Positions 17,877-26,399 of a stretch of 59,593 nucleotides of DNA are shown here, one piece after another. The position numbers and the translations under genes were made by a program. The notes under the pieces were generated by a model. That model had not been told where the DNA came from. It saw only the letters and a list, made by a program, of their open reading frames with translations, and made no database searches. Position 1 is the stretch's first letter. Every line of letters begins with the position of its first letter. The stretch lies in the NCBI GenBank assembly GCA_035532215.1, contig DATKRK010000375.1, positions 1 to 59,593 of the forward strand, in the 5' to 3' direction. This DNA comes from JAICIG01 sp035532215 (GTDB taxonomy: Bacteria > Planctomycetota > Planctomycetia > Pirellulales > JAICIG01).

Positions 17877-18572
17877 TTAACGCGCCCGCGATGCGTCTAG
17901 CGCCGGGTCGTCGCTGGCAGACTCCCGCAACTCGCCGCGCTGATTGGTCTGCCAGATGTGGCCGCTTTCGACGTCGATCGCCGTCAGCCAGCCGCCCGTG
18001 TAGCAGCCGGTGTCGATGCACTTGAGATGCCCCAGATCGCGAATTTTGCCGTCCGGCTGCAGCGTATGCCCGACGACGGCCGTTTTGCCCGAGCAGTGCG
18101 GACCCGGAGTGAATTCGCGCAGCGATTGCCAGAGCAAGACGTCGCGGGGTTGCTGTTCGAGCGCCGTCTGCGGATCGTAGTTGGCATGGACGAAGAAGAA
18201 ATCGTCCTCGACGTGCAGTAGCTTGCAGTTCTCGATGAATTCGATGTGTTTGGCCGGAATCTTATCGAACCCAGCGGCCGAACCGTACGATTTCATCGTC
18301 GCCAATCCGCCGCAGGCCAGCCAGAGACGCATGCTCTCCGTCCCTCGCATGCTCGCCAGCAGCATTTCCTCATGATTGCCCAATATGGGCGTCAGCCGGC
18401 AACGGGCGGCCAGATCGATGAACTGCTCCAAGACGCCGGGCGAATCGGGTCCGCGATCGATGTAATCTCCCAGCGGTACGACGGCGTCGGACGGTTGCGG
18501 CGAGATTGCCTCGAGCAGGCGCGCCAGCGCGACCGAACAGCCATGAGTATCGCCGATGGCGATGGTGCGCAT
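17877..18572 (-). CDS. PPP-family serine/threonine phosphatase (PrpA-like)
   Basis: 231 residues. The metallophosphoesterase motifs appear in order: GDTHG (residues 7-11), GDYIDRG, GNHEEM, FVHANYDP, and VVGHT near residue 167. These bind two metal ions that activate water for dephosphorylation. The size matches bacterial PrpA/PrpB and diadenosine-tetraphosphatase-like enzymes. It is presumably cytoplasmic, and the substrate could be phosphoproteins or a dinucleotide. It is convergent with the Dabb gene, with about 60 bp between their stops. Confidence 0.88.
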   Translation of the reverse strand: MRTIAIGDTHGCSVALARLLEAISPQPSDAVVPLGDYIDRGPDSPGVLEQFIDLAARCRLTPILGNHEEMLLASMRGTESMRLWLACGGLATMKSYGSAAGFDKIPAKHIEFIENCKLLHVEDDFFFVHANYDPQTALEQQPRDVLLWQSLREFTPGPHCSGKTAVVGHTLQPDGKIRDLGHLKCIDTGCYTGGWLTAIDVESGHIWQTNQRGELRESASDDPALDASRAR

Positions 18573-19013
18573 TACGTGTTAGAGGATCCGCCCGAGGTAG
18601 ATGCTTATTGCAGCCGGAGAATACAAAACAAGCGCAAAACGCTCGTTTACGGCTGGTTCGCGAAAACCAACGCTTCACTGGAACTTTAGGGTGCGGCTGC
18701 GAATTGGGCAAACGGATCAGAAAGAAAATGCGGTATTTTCACCAAAGGTGGGGAATCGGCCTCTTGCTTAAAAAGCCGACGAGCCGCAAGCAAGCTTACG
18801 GCTCGTCCGCCGGAAACAGCCGGATTTCTTTGTCGGCGTTCGCGACTTCGCAGTGCAATTGCACTAGCCCGGATTATTCATCAGCCCAGCTATTACTTGA
18901 CGAAGCGCTCCATACAAACACGAAGCGCCAGCGAGGTAAGTGCTTTGCTCCGCCTCGCTTGCGCTTCGGGTTGGTGTGGGCTGATGAATAATCCGGGCCA
19001 GCGTGCAAACGCG
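18573..19013. other. Intergenic region with one family B repeat
   Basis: About 440 bp. Besides the 132-bp inverted-repeat element at 18867-18998, I see no open frame with coding character and no RNA gene. Confidence 0.6.
18867..18998. repeat. Inverted-repeat element family B, copy 1 (132 bp)
   Basis: The 22-bp outer arms 18867-18888 and 18977-18998 are perfect inverted repeats beginning GCCCGGATTATTCATC. A second inverted repeat sits inside, around CGAAGCGCCAGCGAGG and CCTCGCTTGCGCTTCG (15 of 16 pair). The whole would fold into one long hairpin. Copies of the same design lie at 39947-40078 (132 bp, same orientation) and 53744-53874 (131 bp, inverted). Confidence 0.9.
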
Positions 19014-19718
19014 TCATTGCGGCCGACCGCGTCCACGGCCGCCGCGACCGCCGCCAAAGCCGAAAGCGGCGCCTGACGGCAAATCAAGCTTCTCGCCCTG
19101 CATGCTGGCGAACTCAGTCCGCTGATCTTCGGTCAACACGGCCAGGCACTTGTCGGTCAGCTCCTTCTGCAGTTCGGCGCGTTTTTCCTGGCTTCCTTCG
19201 CCAAAGCCGACTTCGCGCATTTTCGCTCCGAGGTCGGCGTGTACGTCTCGCAGCTTTTGCTGCTGTTCGTCGGTCAGCTTCAGCGCTTGGGCGACTTTTT
19301 CATCGTTAAGAGCCCTGGCCCCTTGCGCCTGGAGGACGATCTGGTCCAGCCGTTGCACTTGTTCCTTGGTGAGTAGCTTGGCCGCCGCTTCGCCGTGTAC
19401 CTTGGACTTTTCCTGGAATTCTGCCATTTTCTTCTGGCGTTCTTCTTGCGTCGCGTCTTGCAAACCGGCGAAGGCGCTTTGTTGGTCGCTGCGCATCTGC
19501 TCGGCGATGGCCTGAACCTTCGACTTTTGCTCGTCGTCGAGCTTCAAATCCTCCTGCACCTTCGGCACGGCCAGCAAATTGACCTTCATTACGTCAGGCG
19601 ACGGGCCGAAACCGCCACCGCGGCCCCCCCGTCTTGGGCCTTGGGCGTGTACGGCGGAAATCGAAGACAACGCGAGCAAAGCGACCATCGAGACGATCGC
19701 CAGACGATTGCGGAACAT
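19014..19718 (-). CDS. Secreted helical protein, Spy/CpxP-like
   Basis: 234 residues, starting at MFRNRLAIVSMVALLAL with an AAGGAG ribosome site; upstream extension is rejected because the signal peptide starts here (cleavage likely after VHA). The mature protein is all-helical and highly charged. It has two similar segments, LKLDDEQKSKVQAI and LKLTDEQQQKLRDV, that resemble the LTxxQ motif of periplasmic Spy/CpxP proteins, and both ends are glycine-rich (GGRGGGFG, GGGRGGRGRGRPQ). Proteins of this type bind metals or act as periplasmic chaperones; which applies here is not known. Confidence 0.8.
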   Translation of the reverse strand: MFRNRLAIVSMVALLALSSISAVHAQGPRRGGRGGGFGPSPDVMKVNLLAVPKVQEDLKLDDEQKSKVQAIAEQMRSDQQSAFAGLQDATQEERQKKMAEFQEKSKVHGEAAAKLLTKEQVQRLDQIVLQAQGARALNDEKVAQALKLTDEQQQKLRDVHADLGAKMREVGFGEGSQEKRAELQKELTDKCLAVLTEDQRTEFASMQGEKLDLPSGAAFGFGGGRGGRGRGRPQ

Positions 19719-19884
19719 GACGCGCTCCTTGAAGTAGGGGACTAAGAAGTGAACTGGTCGTGTGAAGAGTGCGACCTCGGACGCGCAGGTTACACGCTTT
19801 TGGCCGATCTGATCAGGCGCCGCGATTGCCTTCAGCCTTGGGTGCCCGATAATCTGACCCATTTACGGCCAGACCTCGATTCGT

Positions 19885-19938
19885 CGTGGGGCGGCTTTGC
19901 AGGCAGTCGGGGACTGACGGCCTGCAAGGCCGCACCAC
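19885..19938. repeat. Palindromic repeat family D, copy 1
   Basis: An imperfect inverted repeat starting CGTGGGGCGGCTTTGCAGGC and closing CCTGCAAGGCCGCACCAC. It is related to the elements at 52079-52134 and 53593-53666, which have the same arm design with GGCCTTCC. Confidence 0.65.
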
Positions 19939-20003
19939 AAGATTTCGGCGGCGCTCGCCAGGCGGCCAACCTCTCCGAGGGCGCCGCCTCGAACCAGGCG
20001 GCG

Positions 20004-20207
20004 TCAAGCTGATCGAGGATGGACCAACTCTTTCCGGTCCGGCTCGCCGATACGGACCGAGGAATTCAACTCATCGCGCAGGATCGTCAGATGACTCGGC
20101 GCTTCGATGCCGATCCGCACGCTGCCTGTCGAAAGCCGCACCACCGTAATCGTGATGTCGTCGCCGATTTGAATACGCTCGTTGACTTTTCGCGACAATA
20201 CAAGCAT
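20004..20207 (-). CDS. csrA: Carbon storage regulator CsrA
   Basis: 67 residues. The N-terminus MLVLSRKVNERIQIGDD is the CsrA signature, followed by ITVVRLSTGSVRIGIEAPS and the ILRDEL segment. CsrA is a dimeric RNA-binding protein that recognises GGA in hairpin loops near ribosome sites and represses or stabilises mRNAs. The RNA-contacting Leu4, Arg6 and the C-terminal helix are intact. The gene's own ribosome site region contains CACGGAGG, which includes a GGA, so autoregulation is plausible but untested. It is divergent from the Sua5-type gene. Confidence 0.95.
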   Translation of the reverse strand: MLVLSRKVNERIQIGDDITITVVRLSTGSVRIGIEAPSHLTILRDELNSSVRIGEPDRKELVHPRSA

Positions 20208-20246
20208 CGCTCGGCCTCCGTGCTTTGGATTTGTCTTGGGCGGGTT

Positions 20247-20281
20247 GCTAGCATAGCGATGCTAGCATCGCGAAACAAGAC
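20247..20281 (-). promoter_or_regulatory. Palindrome in the csrA upstream region, possible promoter/operator
   Basis: GCTAGCAT (20247-20254) and ATGCTAGC (20259-20266) form a perfect 8-bp inverted repeat with a 4-base centre. On the minus strand, TTGTTT and TATGCT flank it with 17 bases between, a plausible -35/-10 pair for csrA, so the palindrome lies in the spacer and -10. Regulation by a bound protein is inferred. Confidence 0.4.
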
Positions 20282-20341
20282 TGCCGCAGGAACCGCGTCG
20301 CAGCCGCGATGGAAGCCGAATGATTGAAAAGGATTACGTCT

Positions 20342-21379
20342 GTGGAAACCAAGCTGCTTGCCGTCGACCCTCTGCGACCGTCGCCCCAAGCGATTGCCGA
20401 GGCCGCCGAAATCATCAAAGCCGGGGGACTAGTGGCCTTTCCGACGGAGACGGTTTACGGCCTGGCGGCGAATGCCCTTGATGCCGCGGCAGTTGCGCGC
20501 ATTTTTGTTGCCAAAGGCCGGCCGCCGCAAAACCCAATCATCGTCCACATTGCCGACTTGGCCGAGCTAGCCGCCGTTGCGGCCGAATGGCCGCCGCTGG
20601 CAGCCAAATTGGAGGCTCGCTTCTGGCCGGGTCCGCTCACGCTGGTGCTCAAAAAACACCCGCAAGTGCCCGATATCGTCACCGCGGGCGGCCCGACGGT
20701 AGCGGTCCGCATGCCGTCTCATCCAGTCGCTTTGGCCCTGATCCGGGCCTCGCAAGCGCCTCTCGCCGCGCCTAGTGCGAACGTTTCGACTCAGATTTCG
20801 GCCACGCGGGCGGAGCACGTGTTGCGCGGCTTGTCAGGCCGAATCGACCTGGTGCTTGACGCCGGGCCGACGGCCGGCGGCCTTGAATCGACCGTGCTCG
20901 ACGTTACCGCCAGCCCGCCGCGACTGCTGCGGCCAGGCCTGGTCGCTCCCGCGGAGATCGAAGCGGTCATCGGCCCGATCGCCGGGGTCGATCGATTCGC
21001 GGCCGGCGGCGTCGCGGCCGGTGGGGAAGAGCCGGTTGGGCCCTTGCGTTCGCCGGGGATGCTAGCCCGGCACTACGCCCCCCAGGTTCCGTTGGAATGC
21101 CTGCCGCAGGGCGACGACTGGGCGCGGATCGAGGACCTGCGCCACGATCTGCGGCGTCTCGGCTGGCTGGCCTTGGGACCGGTAAACGCCGATGCCTCGT
21201 GCGGCGTGTTGATTATCGAGATGCCGACCGAGCCGGAAGCTTACGCGGCCCAGCTTTACGCCGCCTTGCACGCGCTCGAAGCCGCCGAGGTCGAGCGGAT
21301 CATCGTTACGCTGCCCCCCGCAGGGGACGCCTGGCTGGCCATCCGCGACCGGTTGCGCCGGGCTTCCGTGGCGGAATAG
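20342..21379 (+). CDS. tsaC: Threonylcarbamoyl-AMP synthase (Sua5 type)
   Basis: 345 residues from GTG 20342, with AAAAGGA ending eight bases upstream; a TTG at 20324 is possible. It makes threonylcarbamoyl-AMP from threonine, bicarbonate and ATP for the t6A37 modification of ANN-decoding tRNAs. The YrdC domain shows VAFPTETVYGLAANA, KGRPPQNPIIVHI, FWPGPLTLVLK, VAVRMPSHPVA and APSANVST. The linker SPGMLARHYAP and a C-terminal domain of about 110 residues make it Sua5 rather than the short TsaC form. It is divergent from csrA. Confidence 0.93.
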   Translation: METKLLAVDPLRPSPQAIAEAAEIIKAGGLVAFPTETVYGLAANALDAAAVARIFVAKGRPPQNPIIVHIADLAELAAVAAEWPPLAAKLEARFWPGPLTLVLKKHPQVPDIVTAGGPTVAVRMPSHPVALALIRASQAPLAAPSANVSTQISATRAEHVLRGLSGRIDLVLDAGPTAGGLESTVLDVTASPPRLLRPGLVAPAEIEAVIGPIAGVDRFAAGGVAAGGEEPVGPLRSPGMLARHYAPQVPLECLPQGDDWARIEDLRHDLRRLGWLALGPVNADASCGVLIIEMPTEPEAYAAQLYAALHALEAAEVERIIVTLPPAGDAWLAIRDRLRRASVAE

Positions 21380-21483
21380 CCGTCGAGTTTGCGAATGACG
21401 TCGGCCGCCCGCCCAATGTCTATTGGGACATTGGCGTTTGTGCGACTATGATGCCGCGACTTTGCAATTCAGCGAGGCTTCGA

Positions 21484-22662
21484 GTGAATCATCCGGAACA
21501 GCCCCTGTCTGTCGGCGACCGCCCCTGGGCGGTTCAAGCCGCCACTGCGTTTCCTGGCAGCGTGCTGCTGGTGAAACTGGGGCCCTTGGGCGAAGTCGTG
21601 CATACTCTACCGGCGGCCCAAGCGATTCGCGAGGCCTTTCCCGATGCTCGGATCGGATGGGTCGTCGAACAAAGTTCGGCGAGCCTGGTGCGCTCGCAGC
21701 CGTGGGTCGACGAGACGATCGAGTGGGATCGAAGACACTGGGGCGGTCTCGGTAAATTGATTCGGCGACTACGAACCGGCAACTGGGACGCGGCGGTTGA
21801 CTTCCAGGGACTGCTCGTGAGCAGCCTGATCGCCTGGTTCAGCGGGGCTCCGCGGCGCGTCGGTTTCATTCCGTCGCTGGAAGCAGGGCATTGGTTCTAC
21901 AACGAACGCTTGCCTTTGGAATCGTTGGAGATTCATGCCGTCGAGCGGCACCTTGCCCTGGCGGCGAAACTAGTCGGCGCCGCGCCGGCGGCGCCCATCG
22001 ATCGGCCCTATTTGTTACGCCTGCCTCCGACCCGCGATCTGCACGCCCGAACGAACTTTCCCATGCACCCAAGCGCGGACGATCTGGCGGCGGTCGAGGC
22101 GTGGGGACAGTCGCGGCGTTTCAACCCAGGGCGCGAACAACTGGTCATTTTGAATCCGCATGGTTCCCTGTCGGCGAACCGCTGGCCGGTCAATCATTAC
22201 GTTCGGCTGGTGCAGCGCTTGCTCGAACGGCCTCAAGTGCGAGTGGCGTTGTCGGGCGGCGTCCGGGCGCGAGAAACCTGCGACGACATTGCCGCGCCGT
22301 TCGGCGATGCGGTTTGGCGCGCCGACGGGCGGTTCAGTCCCTTGGGCATGGCGGCTTTGTTTTCGCAAGCCAGCGCCGTAGTCGCCGGCGACACCGGACC
22401 GCTGCACCTGGCGGCCGCCGTCGGAGCGCCGGTCGTCGCTTTGTTCGGCGCCTCCAGTGCGCTGCGAACTGGTCCCTACGCGGCCAACGCGATCGTTTTG
22501 GAGGCGGAATTGGCCTGCTCGCCCTGCGGGGCGAAAGCGTGTCCGTTGAAATACGACCCGCCGCTTTGCATGCAGCAGATCCAAGTCGACCGCGTGCTGG
22601 CGGCCGTGCTGTCGCGTCTGGCGCAGGCGCGGCCAGCCCAGCCTTTGCGCAAATCGGCATAG
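21484..22662 (+). CDS. Glycosyltransferase family 9 (heptosyltransferase-like)
   Basis: 392 residues from GTG 21484, where GAGG lies six bases upstream; ATG codons at 21448 and 21451 are alternatives. The GT-B fold of the GT9 family is indicated by SVLLVKLGPLGEVVHTLPAA at the N-terminus, VVEQSSASLV, VDFQGLLVSSL, and in the C-terminal domain AVVAGDTGPLHLAAAVGAPV, the ADP-heptose-binding signature. These enzymes add heptose to lipopolysaccharide core in the cytoplasm. Four cysteines near the C-terminus (CSPCGAKACPLKYDPPLC) form the cluster common to many GT9 proteins. The exact sugar is unknown. Confidence 0.9.
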   Translation: MNHPEQPLSVGDRPWAVQAATAFPGSVLLVKLGPLGEVVHTLPAAQAIREAFPDARIGWVVEQSSASLVRSQPWVDETIEWDRRHWGGLGKLIRRLRTGNWDAAVDFQGLLVSSLIAWFSGAPRRVGFIPSLEAGHWFYNERLPLESLEIHAVERHLALAAKLVGAAPAAPIDRPYLLRLPPTRDLHARTNFPMHPSADDLAAVEAWGQSRRFNPGREQLVILNPHGSLSANRWPVNHYVRLVQRLLERPQVRVALSGGVRARETCDDIAAPFGDAVWRADGRFSPLGMAALFSQASAVVAGDTGPLHLAAAVGAPVVALFGASSALRTGPYAANAIVLEAELACSPCGAKACPLKYDPPLCMQQIQVDRVLAAVLSRLAQARPAQPLRKSA

Positions 22663-22669
22663 CCGGCTT

Positions 22670-23578
22670 ATGGCTCACTCGGTTGCATCGCCCGTTCGCC
22701 TCGACACATCGCAAGCGGCATTGTCGCCGCGCCGCCCTGGTCGCGGCGCCCGCTTGCTGTGGCTTGCAGTCCTGTGCTTGTCGCTCGTCTGGGCGGGCTA
22801 TCGGCGGACGCCCTGCGGAAGCGAGGCGGGAACGGCCTTTTCCTCGCCGGCTGCGCGCAAGGCCCAAGGCTCCGAGAAGCCGACCTTTCGCGTCGCCACG
22901 TTCAACATTCACGGCGGCGAAGGCCCCGACGGGCGCCTCGACTTAGAGCGCACCGCCGAGAGCCTGCGCGACTTCGATCTCGTCGCGCTCAACGAGGTTT
23001 ACGGCCGCAACTTCTGGGAAGCCGCCGGCCAGGCCGAAATTCTGGGCCGGCTCACGCAAAGAGCTTGGTTGTTTGCGCCTTCCGAGCACCGTTGGGGGCA
23101 CGATCATTTCGGTAATGCGTCCCTGACCTCGCTTGAGGTTCAGTCGTGGCAACGGATGCCGTTGCCGCGGAATTACGGCCATAGTTGCCGCAACTTGCTG
23201 CTCGCGGCCTTTGCCTACCGCGGGCAAACCGTGCGCGCGGTGATGACGCACCTCGATCGCAGCGACGACCGCGATCGCAACCGCCAGTTGCAATTGGTCG
23301 CCGAGCTGTTTCTCGGACTTGCCGAGCCGGCGATCCTGATGGGCGATATGAACACCACGGCCGACGAACCGGCGATGAAGCGGCTTTTGGCGACCCCCGG
23401 CGTGGGCGATCCGCTGGCGGAAATCATGCGCGAAAAGACGCCCCGTCGGATCGACTGGATCCTGACTCGCGGCCTGGAGGCGGCAAATGCCGGCCTGGTC
23501 GACTCCGGGGCGTCCGATCACCCTTGCGTTTGGGTTGAATTGCGGTTGCCGGGCGACGTGACGGGCCCGGCTCGCTAG
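22670..23578 (+). CDS. Endonuclease/exonuclease/phosphatase (EEP) family hydrolase
   Basis: 302 residues, starting seven bases after the glycosyltransferase stop. Residues 28-45 form one hydrophobic segment, a signal anchor. The EEP domain follows: RVATFNIHGGEG, VALNEVYG (metal-binding Glu), THLDRSDDRDRN, ILMGDMNTTADEP (catalytic Asp/Asn), and SGASDHPCVWVE with the terminal Asp-His pair. The protein is thus a membrane-anchored or secreted phosphodiesterase or nuclease acting outside the cytoplasm. The substrate (lipid phosphate, nucleic acid) is not determinable. Confidence 0.87.
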   Translation: MAHSVASPVRLDTSQAALSPRRPGRGARLLWLAVLCLSLVWAGYRRTPCGSEAGTAFSSPAARKAQGSEKPTFRVATFNIHGGEGPDGRLDLERTAESLRDFDLVALNEVYGRNFWEAAGQAEILGRLTQRAWLFAPSEHRWGHDHFGNASLTSLEVQSWQRMPLPRNYGHSCRNLLLAAFAYRGQTVRAVMTHLDRSDDRDRNRQLQLVAELFLGLAEPAILMGDMNTTADEPAMKRLLATPGVGDPLAEIMREKTPRRIDWILTRGLEAANAGLVDSGASDHPCVWVELRLPGDVTGPAR

Positions 23579-23613
23579 TATTCGCAATGCTGGACAGGCG
23601 CCAACGAGTCTTT

Positions 23614-23655
23614 GGGAGTGGCTGGCAGCAGAGCGCAGCGATGCCCCAGCCACCC
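23614..23655. repeat. Repeat family C, copy 1 (short)
   Basis: A 42-bp segment containing GTGGCTGGCAGCAGAGCGCA and GATGCCCCAGCCACCC, a short form of the family C element whose longer copies are at 35355-35426, 39807-39947 and 58344-58413. Confidence 0.7.
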
Positions 23656-23723
23656 GTCGATTCAGGCTTGAAGACGCACTAGAATGGTAGAACTCCTTTC
23701 CTCCCAGGCGATCGAGAGATTCC

Positions 23724-24728
23724 ATGCGCAAAATCTCCGTGCAAAACCTATATCTCGCCGCGGTCGTCGCCGCCAGCGGCTTGTTGATCGGTTACGCCGT
23801 CTGGCGCGAATCGGTGGCGGAAGCCGGGCCGCGGCAGCTCGGTTTGAAGGATATTCCGTTCGACGGAACGCAGGCCTATGAATATCTCAAGCAAATCTGC
23901 GATTTGGGGCCGCGCGTGAGCGGCACGGCGGGCATGCAAGCCCAGCAGGAACTGCTGCTCAAGCACTTCGAGAAGTTTGGCGCCGAGACGGATTTGCAGC
24001 GTTTCAAAGCCCGGCATCCTCGCGACGGTTCCGCCGTGCCGATGGCCAACCTGATCGTGCGCTGGCGCCCGGATCGAACCGAGCGAATCCTGCTGTGCGC
24101 CCACTACGACACGCGGCCGTTTCCCGACCGGGATCGCGTCGATCCTCAAGGCGTGTTTCTCGGCGCCAACGACGGGGCCAGCGGCGTCGCGCTGCTGATG
24201 GAATTGGCCCGCCACATGCCCGAGTTGGGCGGCGAGTTGGGCGTCGATTTCGCGCTCTTCGACGGCGAAGAATTCGTGTTTGGCGACAACGACGAATATT
24301 TTCTTGGCTCGACCTACTTCGCACAAGAATATGTCGCTCGTCCGCCGCGCGGCGCCTACCGTTGGGCGGTGCTGTTGGACATGGTCGCCGACGCCGATTT
24401 GAAAATTCTGCAGGAGGTCAACAGCCTGCGATGGGCCGATTCGCGGCCGCTGATCGAATCGATCTGGTCGACTGCCAGGAAACTAGGCGTACGCGAATTC
24501 GTCGCCCGGCGCGGCCACGATCTCCGCGACGATCACCTGCCGCTACACGACATCGCCGGCTTGGCGGCCTGCGATATCATCGACTTCGACTACCCGGCCT
24601 GGCACACCCGCGACGATACGCCCGAGCGGTGTTCGGCCTTGAGCCTGGCGAAAGTCGGCTGGGTGATGCACGAGTGGTTGAAAGCGGAGGTCGCCAAGCC
24701 GCGGCGGCGCGGAAACAGGACCCGCTAA
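23724..24728 (+). CDS. M28-family metallopeptidase / glutaminyl-peptide cyclotransferase
   Basis: 334 residues. An N-terminal membrane segment (LYLAAVVAASGLLIGYAVW) acts as signal anchor. The M28 zinc site is complete in order: CAHYDTRPFPD (His, Asp), LGANDGASGVA (bridging Asp), DGEEFVF (Glu-Glu), a distal DDHLPLHDIAG segment and WHTRDD (last His). The YFLGSTYFAQEY segment after the Glu pair resembles animal-type glutaminyl cyclases, so conversion of N-terminal Gln to pyroglutamate outside the cytoplasm is as likely as aminopeptidase action. The sequence alone cannot separate the two. Confidence 0.88.
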   Translation: MRKISVQNLYLAAVVAASGLLIGYAVWRESVAEAGPRQLGLKDIPFDGTQAYEYLKQICDLGPRVSGTAGMQAQQELLLKHFEKFGAETDLQRFKARHPRDGSAVPMANLIVRWRPDRTERILLCAHYDTRPFPDRDRVDPQGVFLGANDGASGVALLMELARHMPELGGELGVDFALFDGEEFVFGDNDEYFLGSTYFAQEYVARPPRGAYRWAVLLDMVADADLKILQEVNSLRWADSRPLIESIWSTARKLGVREFVARRGHDLRDDHLPLHDIAGLAACDIIDFDYPAWHTRDDTPERCSALSLAKVGWVMHEWLKAEVAKPRRRGNRTR

Positions 24729-24743
24729 CGCGGAGGGTCGACG

Positions 24744-25229
24744 ATGCTGCTGACGATCACGAACGCACTGCCCCGAGCGGCGGCGTCGCCTTCGAACCTT
24801 GTGACGCTGGTGCTGTTCCCCGGCGCCGTGATCGCCCTGGGCCTGGGGCTGATGATTTCGCACGTGCGAAGCTGGCGTCGCAACCAAGGCCAATTCGCCG
24901 CCGGGGACGAGCGCCGTTACTATCGCCGGCGTTTCTTGCGTCGCGTGCAGACCAGCGCGATGCTCGCGTTGGCCGGTCTCGCCTTGATCGTCGGGCAGTT
25001 GATTCCGCCGCACGTCTGGCCCTCGTTGTTCGTGTTCTTCTGGTGCGGCGTGGCGCTGCTGCTCGCGTGGGTGGTCGTGCTGGCCCTGGCCGACGCGGCG
25101 GCCACTCGCGCTTACGTCGGGCGGTTGCGGCGGCAGCGCACCGCCGAGAGGTCGCAATTGGAGCAAGAGCTGATGCGGCTCCGCCGGGGCAGCCAAAACG
25201 GCCATCCGCCCGATCCGCCCGTCGATTGA
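24744..25229 (+). CDS. Hypothetical membrane protein
   Basis: 161 residues, ATG with GGAGGG six bases upstream, 15 bases after the peptidase gene. Three hydrophobic segments are visible: VTLVLFPGAVIALGLGLMI, AMLALAGLALIVGQLI, and SLFVFFWCGVALLLAWVVV. A basic loop (RRYYRRRFLRRVQ) lies between the first two and a charged C-terminal tail follows. I recognise no domain. The close spacing suggests co-transcription with the peptidase. Confidence 0.75.
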   Translation: MLLTITNALPRAAASPSNLVTLVLFPGAVIALGLGLMISHVRSWRRNQGQFAAGDERRYYRRRFLRRVQTSAMLALAGLALIVGQLIPPHVWPSLFVFFWCGVALLLAWVVVLALADAAATRAYVGRLRRQRTAERSQLEQELMRLRRGSQNGHPPDPPVD

Positions 25230-25264
25230 CCCCCTCGACGAGGCGGCTTAGACTGAAAAATGCG

Positions 25265-25370
25265 TTAGGAACGGGGCAAGAATAACTTCTTCCTTCACGT
25301 CCGACTCCCTCTGGGAGAGGTTAAGTGAGGGCAATCGAACTGCGGAAGTTATTTTCGCCTCGTTTCTTAA
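25265..25370. repeat. MITE-like element family E, copy 1 (106 bp)
   Basis: Imperfect terminal inverted repeats at 25265-25289 (TTAGGAACGGGGCAAGAATA) and 25345-25370 (mirror, ending GTTTCTTAA). The centre has CTCCCTCTGGGAGAGG, a palindrome. It has the same length and orientation as the copy at 26048-26153. Confidence 0.85.
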
Positions 25371-25400
25371 TGGCCCGCTTTTACCCCGGAAATTCGCTGA

Positions 25401-26051
25401 ATGGACTCGTTTCGCCTGTGCCTGGCCCTGGGACCGCTGGCGGTTTATTTGTTGCTGCTGGGCGTGATTAACCTCTCGCGTCGCCCCCTGCTGGTCACGG
25501 GCGGACGAGACCTGGCGGCGCTGGGGGTGGGCGTTTCGGGATTGATTCTGATCGGCCCGATCGAATTGTTGTTGCCGGAAGACGCCGTCAACGCCTACCA
25601 GAAATACGTTTGGCTGCTGCTGATCGCCATGTATGCGTTGTGCGTATCTCTGGCGGCGCTGCTCGCGCGACCGCGGCTGACGATTTATAATTATTCGGCA
25701 GAACAGCTTCGGCCCGTCTTCGCGGCGGTGATCGGCTCGCTCGACGCCGAAGCGCGCTGGGCCGGCAGCAGTCTGGTGCTGCCGGGTTTGCACGTCGAGT
25801 TGCATCTAGAGCCTAATCCCGTGATGCGCAACGTCTCGCTGGTGGCTTCGGGCGACGAGCAGAGCTATGCTGGTTGGCGCCAGCTCGACATCGCGCTGGC
25901 CGCGCGACTGAAGCGGGCCGAATCGCCGGCCAACCCCTGGGGCCTGGCGCTGGCCGCGGCCTCGCTCGTGATGTTCGGCGTGATGGGCTGGCAGATGGTC
26001 GAATACCCTCAGGCGATTGCCCAAGGCTTTCGCGACATGCTCCGGCTTTAG
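25401..26051 (+). CDS. Hypothetical membrane protein between paired repeats
   Basis: 216 residues. Three hydrophobic segments lie in the first 95 residues (LALGPLAVYLLLLGVI, LAALGVGVSGLILIGPIELLL, YVWLLLIAMYALCVSLAAL), then a soluble region of about 80 residues, and one last helix (WGLALAAASLVMFGVMGW) near the C-terminus. I recognise no named domain. The gene is bracketed by two 106-bp copies of the same repeat, and its stop codon TAG (26049-26051) is the second to fourth base of the downstream copy, so the present C-terminus was set by that insertion or has co-evolved with it. Confidence 0.75.
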   Translation: MDSFRLCLALGPLAVYLLLLGVINLSRRPLLVTGGRDLAALGVGVSGLILIGPIELLLPEDAVNAYQKYVWLLLIAMYALCVSLAALLARPRLTIYNYSAEQLRPVFAAVIGSLDAEARWAGSSLVLPGLHVELHLEPNPVMRNVSLVASGDEQSYAGWRQLDIALAARLKRAESPANPWGLALAAASLVMFGVMGWQMVEYPQAIAQGFRDMLRL

Positions 26052-26153
26052 GAACGGACGAAAAATAACTTCGTCCCACAAATCCCTCTCCCTCTGGGAG
26101 AGGTTAGGCGAGGGCCAACAAAATTGCCGAAGTTATTTTTCGTCCGTTCCTAA
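26048..26153. repeat. MITE-like element family E, copy 2 (106 bp)
   Basis: Perfect 26-bp terminal inverted repeats at 26048-26073 (TTAGGAACGGACGAAAAATA) and 26128-26153. The centre holds CTCCCTCTGGGAGAGG, shared with copy 1. It contains no open frame, so if mobile it depends on a transposase elsewhere. Confidence 0.9.
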
Positions 26154-26399
26154 GTCTGCGGCGCAACTTGTCCAAAAACGCCAGCCTCCGCAGGCCGAAG
26201 CTCGCTCGCCGCCGGTCGATCAAGAATTCCTCTTGACCTGATCTTCCCGAGCCACTATCGTCCCGCGCCATCTACCTTTCTTTCTTCAGTTCTTTCTCGT
26301 AGCGGCAGCCAGGCCTGCGGCCCGATCGGCGATGGTGCGCATTCGAGGCGCCGGACGATGGACGGGATCGCGCGGGCCTTTGCACGGAGCACTTGCGGC

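Noticed and set aside
18867..18998. CRISPR-like repeat in the intergenic region
   Set aside because: The repeats are inverted, not evenly spaced direct repeats with unique spacers, and no cas gene is present.
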